Assembly: GCF_902859725.1 (NCBI RefSeq) | Contig: NZ_CADIJP010000009.1 | Coordinates: 62,001 to 126,000, forward strand | Direction: 5' to 3' | Length of the DNA stretch: 64,000 nucleotides | Origin: Achromobacter mucicolens | GTDB lineage: Bacteria > Pseudomonadota > Gammaproteobacteria > Burkholderiales > Burkholderiaceae_B | Shown here: positions 42,246 to 53,194 of the stretch, in pieces | Layout of the letters: the number at the start of each line of letters is the position of its first letter | Position numbering within the stretch: position 1 is the first letter of the stretch | The notes under the pieces: model-generated | Seen by the model: the letters and a program-made list of their open reading frames with translations, nothing else | The model's database searches: none | Told to the model about the DNA's origin: nothing | Program-made: the position numbers and the translations under genes

Positions 42246-43382
42246 ATGTCTGCTGAATCACCTGCCGTTTCCGTCGTCACCCACGCCCAGCGCATCGTCG
42301 CCAAAGTCGGCTCATCGCTGGTCACCAACGAAGGCCGAGGCCTGGACCGCGCCGCGGTCGCCCACTGGGCCGCGCAGATCGCCGCCCTGCACAAGCAGGG
42401 CAAGCAGATCGTGCTGGTGTCCAGCGGCGCCATCGCGGAAGGCATGGCGCGCCTGGGCTGGCGCAAGCGCCCGTCCGTCATGCACGAACTGCAGGCTGCG
42501 GCAGCCGTGGGCCAGATGGGACTGTGCCAGGCCTACGAGGCCGCCTTCGCCGAACACGGCCTGCGCACCGCGCAGATTTTGCTGACCCACGAAGACCTGG
42601 CCGACCGCCACCGTTACCTGAACGCGCGCAGCACGCTCTTTGCCCTGCTGCGTCTGGGTGTCGTGCCCATCGTGAACGAAAACGACACGGTCGTGACCGA
42701 CGAAATCCGGCTGGGCGACAACGACACGCTGGGCGCGCTGGTCACCAACCTGATCGAAGCCGACACGCTGGTCATCCTGACTGACCAACGCGGCCTGTAC
42801 GACTCCGACCCGCGCAAGAATCCGCAAGCCAAGTTCATGTCGCACGCCCAGGCGGGCGACCCCGCGCTGGAAGCCATGGCGGGTGGCGCGGGCAGCGGCA
42901 TCGGCACCGGCGGCATGCTGACCAAGGTGCTGGCCGCCAAGCGCGCGGCCCATAGCGGCGCGCACACCGTCATCGCGTCGGGCCGCGAACGCAACGTGCT
43001 GACGCGCCTGGCCCAGGGCGAGTGCATCGGCAGCGAACTGCAGGCGGTCGTGCCGGTGTGGTCGGCGCGCAAGCAGTGGCTCGCCGATCACCTGCGCCTG
43101 CGTGGCCGCGTGGTGCTGGATGACGGCGCCGTGCAGGCGCTGCTGCGCGAAGGCAAGAGCCTTCTGCCTATCGGCGTGACCGACGTGGAAGGCGAATTCG
43201 GCCGCGGCGACGTCGTGGCCTGCGTCGACAGCCAGGGCCATGAATGCGCCCGCGGGCTGATCAATTATTCGTCGGCCGACACGCGCCGCATCCTGCGCCA
43301 GCCTTCGTCGCAGATCGCGCGCATCCTGGGCAGCATGACCGAACCCGAGCTCATGCACCGGGACAATCTGGTCGTGCTGTAG
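42246..43382 (+). CDS. proB: Glutamate 5-kinase
   Basis: A 378-residue ProB: amino-acid kinase domain ([63 protein letters not shown]) plus a C-terminal PUA domain ([25 protein letters not shown]). It phosphorylates glutamate in the first step of proline synthesis. Position directly after obg is the usual beta-proteobacterial arrangement. proA is not in the window. Confidence 0.97.
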   Translation: MSAESPAVSVVTHAQRIVAKVGSSLVTNEGRGLDRAAVAHWAAQIAALHKQGKQIVLVSSGAIAEGMARLGWRKRPSVMHELQAAAAVGQMGLCQAYEAAFAEHGLRTAQILLTHEDLADRHRYLNARSTLFALLRLGVVPIVNENDTVVTDEIRLGDNDTLGALVTNLIEADTLVILTDQRGLYDSDPRKNPQAKFMSHAQAGDPALEAMAGGAGSGIGTGGMLTKVLAAKRAAHSGAHTVIASGRERNVLTRLAQGECIGSELQAVVPVWSARKQWLADHLRLRGRVVLDDGAVQALLREGKSLLPIGVTDVEGEFGRGDVVACVDSQGHECARGLINYSSADTRRILRQPSSQIARILGSMTEPELMHRDNLVVL

Positions 43383-43421
43383 GAAGCCGCGGCAGGCGCC
43401 GCGATACGGCGGCGCGGGGGA

Positions 43422-44117
43422 TCAGGCGCCGGCCACAACCGCAGGCGCCCTGCCCGCGCCTTCGGGCAGCAGGATGTATCCCCACCCCCGCACTGCCAGC
43501 AACGGAAGATCGATATTGAACCGGCGCGCCTTGTTGCGCAGCCGGGACACGACCACGTCCACGCGTCTTGCGCTGTCCAGGGGATCGCGCGCTTGCGCCG
43601 GAAAGAAGCTTTCGCGATGAAGGCAGTGGCCGGGCGCATTGAACAACCGAATGAGAACGGCGCGCTCGCGAAGGGTGAGCGGCAGGCGTTCACCGCGGGG
43701 GCCCACCAGCATGCGGCCAAACGCCACGACGCGCCAGGCGCCCGGTCCGCATCGCGCTCGCCGGCACAGGCTGCGCAGCAGCGCGTCCCACTCCAGGAGC
43801 TCCATGTCCGGCGGCACGCAGGCGTCGACCCCTGCGTCCAGCGCCGCCGCGCGCTGCGCCGTGGTGGCGCCGCCGTCTTGCCACACCACCCGCGCGCCGG
43901 GCGCGGCTTGACGCACGCGGTGAACAAGATCGGCCATACCGGCGCACGGCCCTTGCACGACAAGCAGATCTGGCGCTTCACCGGTCACGTGTTCGAGCAG
44001 GGCGTCCACCGATGCGAAGACGCGCGTGTCCCAGTCGAATTGGCGCAGCGCAGTGGCCAGCCGCCACCCCGCAACGTCCTCGGATCGCACGATAAATACG
44101 CTGCCCCGCTCCCACAT
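43422..44117 (-). CDS. OmpR-type winged-helix regulator with degenerate receiver domain
   Basis: A 231-residue protein. The N-terminal 118 residues have response-regulator-like pattern, but the position of the phospho-accepting Asp reads LLVVQGPCAG, with no acidic residue, so it is unlikely to be phosphorylated normally. Residues from about 125 form an OmpR/PhoB winged helix (LTLRERAVLIRLFNAPGHCLHRESFF, DVVVSRLRNKARRF, RGWGYILL). No histidine kinase is adjacent. It is divergent from an Xre-type regulator with about 76 nt between starts. Confidence 0.8.
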   Translation of the reverse strand: MWERGSVFIVRSEDVAGWRLATALRQFDWDTRVFASVDALLEHVTGEAPDLLVVQGPCAGMADLVHRVRQAAPGARVVWQDGGATTAQRAAALDAGVDACVPPDMELLEWDALLRSLCRRARCGPGAWRVVAFGRMLVGPRGERLPLTLRERAVLIRLFNAPGHCLHRESFFPAQARDPLDSARRVDVVVSRLRNKARRFNIDLPLLAVRGWGYILLPEGAGRAPAVVAGA

Positions 44118-44131
44118 GCGACCTTCCCTCT

Positions 44132-44150
44132 GTTATCACTCTAGTGTTAT
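44132..44150. promoter_or_regulatory. Possible operator between divergent regulators
   Basis: An AT-rich stretch in the 76-nt gap contains CACT-CT-AGTG within TTATCACT...AGTGTTAT, an imperfect dyad. It could be bound by either regulator for mutual or self control; the match is weak. Confidence 0.3.
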
Positions 44151-44193
44151 TTATATCCACCAACGTGACAGATCGGCAAGCTTCAATCGCCCT

Positions 44194-44643
44194 GTGAAAA
44201 CATTCTCAGACCGACTGAAGCATGCGCGTCTTCTTCGTGGCCACACGCAGAAGGCGCTCGCCCGTCTGGTGCGCATCTCGCAAAGTGCGATCGGCAGCTA
44301 CGAAAGTGGTCTGCGGCATTCAAGCCGATCCGCGCGCAAACTGGCGCAGGTGTTGAAGATCGAAGTCGAATGGCTGGAAACGGGCAAGGGTCCCATGGAG
44401 CTTCCCCTGGACGCCTACGACCTGAGCAATACTTTGCCAGTATCAGGCGTTTCCGAGTCTGCACCGCGCCCCGGCGGCCGGCCCCGTCCGCTGGCGCCGT
44501 GGCCCTATCCCAACATTTCACCGTCGCAATTCGAATCGCTGACGCCCGACGAACGGGCAATGCTCGAAGCGTTAACCCAGACCTTCATCGAAACGACACT
44601 GCTCCGCCGCGGCATCAAGCCGCGCGGCCGCAAGATCGGCTGA
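44194..44643 (+). CDS. Xre-family helix-turn-helix regulator
   Basis: A 149-residue protein whose N-terminus is a Cro/CI-type HTH: FSDRLKHARLLRGHTQKALARLVRISQSAIGSYESGLRHSSRSARKLAQVLKI. It is followed by WLETGKGPMEL and a proline-rich linker to a short helical C-terminus. I start it at GTG 44194 because the HTH begins there; an ATG at 44116 would add 26 residues overlapping the divergent promoter. It resembles phage-repressor-like regulators, but no prophage genes are nearby. Confidence 0.75.
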   Translation: MKTFSDRLKHARLLRGHTQKALARLVRISQSAIGSYESGLRHSSRSARKLAQVLKIEVEWLETGKGPMELPLDAYDLSNTLPVSGVSESAPRPGGRPRPLAPWPYPNISPSQFESLTPDERAMLEALTQTFIETTLLRRGIKPRGRKIG

Positions 44644-44802
44644 TCGCGGCCGCGGGCTGCGGCGCGCTGCATATGGGGCCGCGCCGCGACAACGCTTCAA
44701 GATCAAGACACTGCGAGCCGCATCGAGCGGACCAATTTGTCTCGTTCGCCTGGGCACCTGGCGCGCACGTTGAATGCGCCTTCCAACACAAAAACGTAGA
44801 CG

Positions 44803-44834
44803 AAAAAAAACCGGCCACGTAAGCCGGTTTTTTT
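44803..44834. terminator. Bidirectional Rho-independent terminator
   Basis: Eight A, then CCGGC/GCCGG arms with a short loop, then seven T, so both strands see a hairpin with a T-tract. It serves the convergent Xre regulator gene (plus) and the SecD-domain lipoprotein gene (minus), and sits 13 nt past the latter's stop. Confidence 0.92.
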
Positions 44835-44847
44835 GCGCACCCCGAGA

Positions 44848-45411
44848 TCAGGGCTTGGCAGCGGGTGCCGGCGCGGGTGCCGTTCCGCCTGCGGCGGGCA
44901 CGGCATCGCCACGGATGCGCGCGGCGATTTCGGAGGCCGCCTGGGCCGAGGGCACGCCAAAGGCCAGGACGCCACGGTTCAGGGGCTCGCCGATGAGCGG
45001 CGCGGCAACCAGCTCCTGATCGATCACCAGGGCCAGCACGCTGCCGACGTTGGCGGTGCTGACGGCGGTCAGCTTGCGGGTGCCGGCTTCGGAGAAGCGC
45101 AGACCCACGAAATTCTGGCCTTGGCGATCCACCAGCGCGGCGGCATCGGTCAGGTCGGCGCGCGTGAGCACGGGCGTTTCCTGCAGATAGAGCTTGCCGT
45201 CCGGCAGGTTCACTTCACGCAGGCCGGCGCCGGGTTCGCGCTTGGCAAGATAGAAATCCACGCGCGCGGCGGCCGCTGGCGTGGTCGATTGCTGGCCCGC
45301 CTGGGGCGTGGCCGTGGCGTCGGACGTCTTAGTCGGGGCCGTCTTGCAACCCGCTAGCGCCAATGTCACGACTACGAGGGCGGGCGCCAATGTGCGTAGG
45401 TTCAGTTGCAT
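44848..45411 (-). CDS. Lipoprotein with a single SecDF P1-head domain
   Basis: A 187-residue lipoprotein. The signal sequence ends in the lipobox LALAGC, a Thr/Ala/Gln-rich linker follows, then one SecD P1-head-like domain: VDFYLAKREPG, LYLQETPVLTRADLTDAAAL, VGLRFSEAGTRKLTAVSTANVGSVLALVIDQELVAAPLIGEPLNRGVLAFGV. The tail is Ala/Pro-rich. SecD-like membrane parts are absent, so it is not a Sec subunit; it may bind periplasmic or membrane-proximal partners. The ATG at 45411 has AAGGA upstream. Confidence 0.8.
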   Translation of the reverse strand: MQLNLRTLAPALVVVTLALAGCKTAPTKTSDATATPQAGQQSTTPAAAARVDFYLAKREPGAGLREVNLPDGKLYLQETPVLTRADLTDAAALVDRQGQNFVGLRFSEAGTRKLTAVSTANVGSVLALVIDQELVAAPLIGEPLNRGVLAFGVPSAQAASEIAARIRGDAVPAAGGTAPAPAPAAKP

Positions 45412-45639
45412 GCTCGATTCCTTCTTAAGTGGGCTGATGCCGGACGGTAAGACTCTAAGACTGTACACGCGGCGTGTGGAAAAAAGTGTACCGAACCTGC
45501 ATGGCGGTGTCTGTCTAGACTGAATCCAAATGTAAAGCAGTAATACCAGCCTCGTTCAACTGCCCTATTTGCGCGGGTTGCGACGGTACTCGCAGATTGT
45601 TCAAGGCGCCGCGTCCGCTTGGCTCTATACTGCGCGTTC

Positions 45640-47720
<2,081 letters not shown>

Positions 47721-47820
47721 ATTGTTGGCGGGGATTTAGGTTGATGGAGTTAAGGGGTTGCCGCATTCGGCTTGCGGCTTGCGGCTTGCGACGGATCGGG
47801 TTTTTTAGACGCCCGGCGCG

Positions 47821-47962
47821 GCGTGGGCCTGGGGCGGGCGGGGCTCCGATTGCGGTCCGGAGCCTTCGCTCCGGACTGCCCCGCGCTCAACCTCGTCCGC
47901 CTTCGGCTCCCTTCGGTTTCCGCCGGGCGCATCTAAACGCCCCGCCCGCCCCAGGCCCACGC
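47821..47962. repeat. 142-bp element with 24-bp perfect terminal inverted repeats
   Basis: Positions 47821-47844 and 47939-47962 are exact reverse complements. Between them is a 31-bp segment (47847-47877) containing a GTCCGGAG-CGAAGG-type palindrome, and a 20-bp segment (47894-47913). Both interior segments recur in inverted orientation at 48697-48727 and 48661-48680. The element could fold into a long hairpin in the thiC 3' flank. Confidence 0.7.
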
Positions 47963-48157
47963 CACACCGGGCTCTGCCGCTGAATCTTTACGGACGGCGG
48001 GGCGAGCCGGATTTTTAAGATTCTTGCACGCAGTCGGTTGGAAGAGAAACGTCTTGCGGTGCCCGCCCCCGGGCGGCCGCGCGGGCGGCCTTCGTGGGCT
48101 TACGCAGTGTCTTGCGTCGTCGCTATGACGCTTCGCGTGTGGCTGCTTCCTCTTAAA

Positions 48158-48169
48158 GTGTCTGACACC
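48158..48169. repeat. GTGTC-GACAC palindromic repeat
   Basis: GTGTCTGACACC, same element as at 36388-36400, with T in the centre. Confidence 0.7.
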
Positions 48170-48206
48170 CTGGTGAGAGGCGCTTCATGCCGAGTTCACC
48201 CCCCGA

Positions 48207-48333
48207 GGGTGTCAGACACCGACAGCAGCAAACGCTCTCGCCAAGTTTCGGCACGACCGCCCTTGATCCTAGGGTGTCAGACACCGGCAGCAGCAAACGC
48301 GCTCGCCAAGTTCCGGCACGACCGCCATTGATC
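48207..48333. repeat. Imperfect tandem duplication, 65-bp period, each unit headed by GGGTGTCAGACACC
   Basis: The first unit occupies 48207-48271 and the second 48272-48333; they differ at about four of 62 aligned positions. Each begins with the GTGTC-GACAC palindrome followed by an AGCAGCAAACGC stretch. Similarity of the units indicates recent duplication. Confidence 0.8.
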
Positions 48334-48660
48334 GTCAATTGAACTCCAGTGCTCGATGGGCGGCGCGCGTAGAGGTGGGCAGGTTGTAGCTGGCCGTCGA
48401 CGCGCGCCGCCCATCACCGCCCCTCCCCCGTCGGAGAGCACCATCAGCAAACCGCTCCCCGCCAGCGCGCAAGCGCACACCGCCACGACGTCCCACCGAC
48501 CCGATGCCGATTGCCGCCGCCCGGGCGGCAGCAATTCGGCGGCCCCGCAGATCTCCTGCCCTGACCACAGGTCTTACAGCGCCACATACCAAAGACCCTC
48601 GCAGCACGGCGTCGCGGGCACCGTGGGTGCGAGCGCCGTCGATGCGCCCGAGGGAATCTG

Positions 48661-48727
48661 AAGGGAGCCGAAGGCGGACGAAGATGACGAAGGGGAAGTC
48701 CGGAGCGAAGGCTCCGGACCGCAATCG
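48661..48727. repeat. Inverted partner of the 47.8-kb repeat
   Basis: 48697-48727 is the exact reverse complement of 47847-47877 (31 bp), and 48661-48680 of 47894-47913 (20 bp). The same two modules thus flank an approximately 0.8-kb gene-free stretch in opposite orientation. Confidence 0.8.
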
Positions 48728-48844
48728 TGGGCGATCGTGCCCACGGTGACCGCGGCGTCGGGCGACCTACGAAGATCCGCTGCAACTATGAAGATCTAAT
48801 GCGACGACAAATCCCCGATCAACCACGAAGATCCAAACCAACGC

Positions 48845-50257
48845 CTACAACAACTTCCCAGGATTCATAATCCCCGCAGGATCCATCACCTTCTTGATCT
48901 CCCGCATCAACCGTAACTCCACAGCATCCTTGCTATGCAGGAAATGCTCACGCTTGAGCTGTCCAATTCCGTGCTCAGCCGAAATACTTCCCCCATAGCG
49001 ATTCACTTCATCCAACACCGCATCCGTGATCGCCGCCCCATGCTCCGCGACCCAGTTGCGGTCTGCGCCTGCCGGGCGGGACAGGTTGTAGTGCAGGTTG
49101 CCGTCGCCGAAGTGGCCGAAGATGAACGGGCGGATGTCGGGGTACAGGGCGCGTACGCGCGCTTCGGCCGATTGCATGAAGTCGGGAATGCGCTCGATCG
49201 GCAGCGACACGTCGTGCTTCAGGTGGGGGCCGTCGGCGCGTTGGGCTTCGGAGATTTCCTCGCGCAGCTTCCACAGCGTCTGCAATTGGGCCAGTGACGC
49301 CGAGACCGCGGCGTCCAGGCACAGGCCGCGTTCGAGCGCCGTGCCGATGACGTTTTCGAGCAGCGTGTTGAGCGCGGCCTCGTCGGTGGTGTCGGCCAGT
49401 TCCACCAGCACGTAGGCCGGGTAGCGTTGTTCGAAGGGCTCCTGCACGCCCTCGGCGTGCGTCAGCACCAGGTCCAGGCAATCGCCGGTGAAGAATTCGA
49501 AGGCTTGCAGGCGTGCGCCGCATTGTTCGAACAGGATCTCGAACAGTTGCAGCGCCTGCGCCGGGGATTCGACGGCGGCCAGCACGACGGAGCGCACGTC
49601 GGTGCGCGGGTACAGGCGCAGCGCGACGGCGGTGATGATGCCGAGCGTGCCTTCCGACCCGATGAGCAGTTGCTTGAGGTCGTAGCCGGTGTTGTCCTTG
49701 CGCAGGGTGCGCAAGCCGTGAAAGATTTCGCCGGTGGGCAGCACCGCTTCCAGGCCGAGAACCAGTTCGCGGGCCATGCCGTAGCGCACCACGTTCACGC
49801 CGCCGGCATTGGTGGCGACGTTGCCGCCGATCTGGCTGGAGTCTTCCGCGGCCAGGCTGAGCGGCAGCAGGCGGCCGGCGTCCTGGGCTGCGCGGCGCAG
49901 GTTGCCCAGAATGGCGCCGGCTTCGGCAACCATGGTGTTGGCGACGGTGTCGATGGCGCGCACCGCGTTCATGCGGTCCAGGCTGATGACGACGTTGTTG
50001 GCGCCGCCGTCGGGCGTGGCGCCGCCGCACAGGCCGGTGTTGCCGCCGCGCGGCACGACCGGCACGCCGGCTTCCTGGCACAGGGCGAGGCAGGTGGCGA
50101 CCTCGGCTGTCGTGCGCGGGCGCACGACGGCTTGGGCCTGGCCGTTATACAGGCCGCGCCAGTCGGACAGCCATGGGGCGATGTCTGCCGGGTCGGTGAA
50201 CACGGTATCGGGGCCCAGGGCCTGGACCAGCCGTTGAGAAAAGTCGGTTGCGCTCAT
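48845..50257 (-). CDS. FAD-dependent 2-hydroxyacid dehydrogenase (D-2-hydroxyglutarate/D-lactate dehydrogenase family)
   Basis: A 470-residue FAD-linked oxidase with the PCMH-type FAD domain (VVRPRTTAEVATCLALCQEAGVPVVPRGGNTGLCGG; IGGNVATNAGGVNVVRYG; NTGYDLKQLLIGSEGTLGIIT) and the C-terminal substrate cap with the metal-site motif FGHFGDGNLHYN and the EHGIG block. This branch oxidises D-2-hydroxyacids and passes electrons to the respiratory chain or ETF. Its ATG overlaps the TGA of the preceding FCD regulator gene (ATGA), so regulator and enzyme are co-translated. The exact substrate is open. Confidence 0.9.
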   Translation of the reverse strand: MSATDFSQRLVQALGPDTVFTDPADIAPWLSDWRGLYNGQAQAVVRPRTTAEVATCLALCQEAGVPVVPRGGNTGLCGGATPDGGANNVVISLDRMNAVRAIDTVANTMVAEAGAILGNLRRAAQDAGRLLPLSLAAEDSSQIGGNVATNAGGVNVVRYGMARELVLGLEAVLPTGEIFHGLRTLRKDNTGYDLKQLLIGSEGTLGIITAVALRLYPRTDVRSVVLAAVESPAQALQLFEILFEQCGARLQAFEFFTGDCLDLVLTHAEGVQEPFEQRYPAYVLVELADTTDEAALNTLLENVIGTALERGLCLDAAVSASLAQLQTLWKLREEISEAQRADGPHLKHDVSLPIERIPDFMQSAEARVRALYPDIRPFIFGHFGDGNLHYNLSRPAGADRNWVAEHGAAITDAVLDEVNRYGGSISAEHGIGQLKREHFLHSKDAVELRLMREIKKVMDPAGIMNPGKLL

Positions 50258-50973
50258 GAGATGTGGGATGCAGCGGGAAAGAGAAGATCGAGTTGCAGGC
50301 GGCCGGCGGCTTGCTGCAAGTGGCGGATGGCGGCCTGGCGGGCGCGGTCCGGATCGCGCGCGCGGATGGCCTCGAACACGGCGACGTGTTCCTGATGCAC
50401 GGCGGCGGTCAAACCTTCCTGCAGGCGGCTGTTTGACCGGGCGGTGCTGACGACCAGGCGCAGCTGCAGGTTCAGGTATTGCAGCAGGTCCTGGTAGTAG
50501 CTGTTGTGCGTGGCGGTCGCGATGGCGACGTGAAAGGCGATGTCATGTTCGACGCCAGCCTCGGGGTGGTCCAGATGGGCTTGAAGCGAGGCGAGGGCCG
50601 AAGCCATGGCGTCCAGGTCCGACGCTGTGCTGCGAACCGCAGCCAGCGCGGCCGCGCCGCCTTCCAGTTCCATGCGCAGTTCGTAGACGTTGGCGAGCTT
50701 GTCGCGGTCGACCGCAATGCCGCTGGACACCTGAAAGCCCTGCGCGCCCGTGCGCGAAACGACCGTGCTGCCCGACCCCTGCCGGCTCTGGATCAGGCCC
50801 TGCGCGCGCAGGCGTTCCGTGGCTTCGCGGATGACGGCGGCGCTGACGCCGTACTGCTCGGCCAGCACACGGCCGGACGGCAGCTTGGCGCCGACGGCGT
50901 GGATGCCGTCGGCGATTTCGCTGGCGAGCTGGCGGGCGACCTGCTCGGTGAGAGTGAGGCTCTTGGTCAACAT
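50254..50973 (-). CDS. GntR-family regulator with FCD domain
   Basis: A 239-residue regulator: GntR winged helix (LTEQVARQLASEIADGIHAVGAKLPSGRVLAEQYGVSAAVIREATERLRAQGLIQSRQGSGSTV) and an FCD effector domain with the metal/acid-binding pattern (DIAFHVAIATATHN, HQEHVAVFEAIRARD). FCD members sense carboxylic or hydroxy acids, fitting control of the coupled dehydrogenase gene. A perfect dyad 27 nt upstream of its start is the probable operator. Confidence 0.92.
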   Translation of the reverse strand: MLTKSLTLTEQVARQLASEIADGIHAVGAKLPSGRVLAEQYGVSAAVIREATERLRAQGLIQSRQGSGSTVVSRTGAQGFQVSSGIAVDRDKLANVYELRMELEGGAAALAAVRSTASDLDAMASALASLQAHLDHPEAGVEHDIAFHVAIATATHNSYYQDLLQYLNLQLRLVVSTARSNSRLQEGLTAAVHQEHVAVFEAIRARDPDRARQAAIRHLQQAAGRLQLDLLFPAASHIS

Positions 50974-50999
50974 GAGCGGATTATAGGCAGATTTTTCAG

Positions 51000-51012
51000 G
51001 TTATCTGATAAC
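51000..51012. promoter_or_regulatory. Probable operator of the FCD regulator
   Basis: GTTATCTGATAAC is a perfect dyad around a central T, in the AT-rich gap just upstream of the regulator's start. FadR/GntR proteins bind short palindromes of this kind; autoregulation of the regulator-dehydrogenase operon is likely. Confidence 0.65.
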
Positions 51013-51140
51013 TTTAATTATTTCAGAGCGCCGGTCATGTGGCCCGTATGCCGTGGTGGTGAAGAGCGGAAATCAGTGAACGGCGTCCAGATTCGGACAG
51101 ATTCGGCCCAGCGCGGCCGCGGCGGGCGAGCGCCGTCGCT

Positions 51141-52331
51141 TCAAGCGGCGACCGACGCGCTTTGCAGGCCTTCGCTTTCGGCGATGACTTGGCCTTGGTC
51201 GACCACGCAGCAGCGGCCGCCCTGCGCCTTGGCCCGGTACAGCGCCGCGTCGGCGGAATCCAGCGCGCCTTGCGGGGTGCGGTTGGCGCCCGACATGATC
51301 GAGATGCCGATGGACAGCCCCACGCAGACCCGGTTGCCGTCGGCCAGCGTAATGGGCTGCGAGACGTCGCGCAGCAGATGCTCGCCCAGCCGCAGTGCGG
51401 CCGTGGCGTCGATGCCGGTGACCAGGACGATGAATTCGTCACCGCCGATTCGCGCGGCGACGTCGTCCACCCGCAGCATGGCCCGCATGCGCTCCGCGAT
51501 GGTCTTGAGCACCTGGTCGCCCCCGGCGTGCCCATGGGTGTCGTTGATTCGCTTGAAATCGTCCATGTCCATGTACAGCAGGGCGGCGGCGCTGTCATGG
51601 CCGCGCGCGCTGGAACACACGCGCTCCAGCGCCGCCAGCAGGCCGGCGCGATTGGCAAGGCCGGTCAGCGCGTCTTCGCTGGCGCGCCGGTCACTGTCCC
51701 GTTCGGCCAGCATGGTGGACACCAGAATCCGGTTGAGCCGGTGCGAGGCGATGACCATGCTGATGAGATAAAACGGGATCTGAACGAAGACGATCGCCAT
51801 GACCCATTCGCCCGTGAACAGGGCGCCCAGGCACATGGGGCCCAGGCTCAGAAAGATCATGGCGCCCACCAGCCGGGGCGCGCCGTAGTTGCGAAAGCAG
51901 ATCCCGCCCGCCATGGCCCCGCACGATACGCCGGCCAGCGTCGCCGCCATCCAGTCCCCATTCAGCAAGGTGACGAACACACCATAGCCCACGCTGAACG
52001 CCCAGAGCAGCGCCAGCAGGATGTACAGATCGGTATAGGTATTGCCGCCCTTGGGGGCCGCCCGCAAGGCGGCGCGCAGAATCGTGACGCGCACCAGCGC
52101 GAGCACGATCTCCAGGATCAGCCACGAGACGTACAGCGGTTCAGGCCGGCGCCACGCGACGACGCCCGAGATCATCAGGGTGTTGATGACCCCGCCGGCA
52201 AAAATGGGGAGCGTGCCGAACAGACTGGCGATGAGCGCCGCGCGGATGTCCGCAGGCGTGTCATGCCCGGAATGCGTCAGCCAACGCGTCAGCCGCCATT
52301 TGGGCAAGCTGAACTTCAGTCCTGTATCCAC
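51141..52331 (-). CDS. Membrane diguanylate cyclase (GGDEF)
   Basis: A 396-residue protein with five to six N-terminal membrane helices and a C-terminal GGDEF domain (DALTGLANRAGLLAAL, MDMDDFKRINDTHGHAGGD, RIGGDEFIVLV near residue 295, GISIMSG). The catalytic GGDEF is intact and an RxxD inhibitory site (RVDD) lies five residues before it, so it should make c-di-GMP with product inhibition. The frame opens at GTG 52331, with no better ATG before the conserved region. It is monocistronic; the membrane sensor type is not recognised. Confidence 0.9.
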   Translation of the reverse strand: MDTGLKFSLPKWRLTRWLTHSGHDTPADIRAALIASLFGTLPIFAGGVINTLMISGVVAWRRPEPLYVSWLILEIVLALVRVTILRAALRAAPKGGNTYTDLYILLALLWAFSVGYGVFVTLLNGDWMAATLAGVSCGAMAGGICFRNYGAPRLVGAMIFLSLGPMCLGALFTGEWVMAIVFVQIPFYLISMVIASHRLNRILVSTMLAERDSDRRASEDALTGLANRAGLLAALERVCSSARGHDSAAALLYMDMDDFKRINDTHGHAGGDQVLKTIAERMRAMLRVDDVAARIGGDEFIVLVTGIDATAALRLGEHLLRDVSQPITLADGNRVCVGLSIGISIMSGANRTPQGALDSADAALYRAKAQGGRCCVVDQGQVIAESEGLQSASVAA

Positions 52332-52435
52332 GCCGTCATATCCATGACCATCTACCCGAATTCAGTAGGCTGGCTGGCGTTATAGCAGGTATTTGAAACC
52401 TTTAGTATTGTCCTTGGGTGCAATACGGGCAGTCT

Positions 52436-53194
52436 TTACCCGTGCCCGCGGTGCCCGCAAACCGTGCATTCCGGGTCGCGCTGCACGTTGACGCTGCGCC
52501 ATTGCATGGTGCGCACGTCCAGCCAGAGCAGTCGTCCGGACAGGCTTTCGCCCACCCCGGACAGCAGCTTCAGGGCTTCGGCGGCCTGCATGCTGCCGAT
52601 GATGCCGACCACCGGCGCGAACACGCCCATGGTGGCGCAGTTGGCTTCCTCGACGTCGTCGGCTTCGGGAAACAGGCAGTGATAGCACGGTGCGTTGTCG
52701 TCGCGCAGGTCGTAGACGCTGACCTGGCCGTCAAAGCGGATCGCGGCGCCGGAAACCAGCGGCTTGCGATGCTGCACGCAGGCGCGATTGATGGCGTGAC
52801 GGGTGGTGAAGTTGTCGGTGCAGTCCAGCACCAGGTCCGCCTGCGCGACCGCGTCGGACAGGGCCTGGTCTTTCAAGCGCTCGACCCGGGCATGGACGCG
52901 GGTCTGCGGATTGAAGGCGCCCAGCATGTCGCGGCCGGACTCGGCCTTGGGACGGCCGACACTGGCGGTGGTGTGCAGGATCTGGCGTTGCAGGTTGCTC
53001 AGTTCGACGACGTCGTCGTCGGCCAGCGTGATGTCGCCCACGCCAGCGGTGGCCAGGTAGAGCGCGGCGGGCGAACCCAATCCGCCCGCCCCCACGATGA
53101 GCACACGCGCCGCCAGCAGTTTTTCCTGCCCTTCGATCCCGAGTTCGTCCAGCAGGATGTGGCGGGCGTAGCGCAGCAGTTGCTCGTCGTTCAT
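52436..53194 (-). CDS. moeB: MoeB/ThiF-type adenylyltransferase
   Basis: A 252-residue E1-like enzyme with the Rossmann motif VLIVGAGGLGS (35-41), the ATP-binding RQILHTTASVGRPKAES segment, LVLDCTDNFTTRHAIN, and two zinc CxxC pairs (CYHC, CTVC). It adenylates the C-terminal Gly-Gly of MoaD (molybdopterin synthase) and/or ThiS. Its ATG overlaps the ctpA stop by 4 nt. No other molybdenum-cofactor genes are next to it, so a thiamine role cannot be excluded. Confidence 0.92.
   Translation of the reverse strand: MNDEQLLRYARHILLDELGIEGQEKLLAARVLIVGAGGLGSPAALYLATAGVGDITLADDDVVELSNLQRQILHTTASVGRPKAESGRDMLGAFNPQTRVHARVERLKDQALSDAVAQADLVLDCTDNFTTRHAINRACVQHRKPLVSGAAIRFDGQVSVYDLRDDNAPCYHCLFPEADDVEEANCATMGVFAPVVGIIGSMQAAEALKLLSGVGESLSGRLLWLDVRTMQWRSVNVQRDPECTVCGHRGHG

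Larger units (their letters stand above)
47721..48844. other. 1.1-kb gene-free region rich in inverted and palindromic repeats
   Basis: No credible gene lies between thiC and the FAD-dependent dehydrogenase gene. The stretch is built of repeats: a 142-bp element with 24-bp perfect inverted ends at 47821-47962, a second region at 48661-48727 that is the reverse complement of its inside, three GTGTC-GACAC palindromes and a 65-bp imperfect tandem duplication. It looks like a collection site of non-coding dispersed repeats. Confidence 0.75.
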
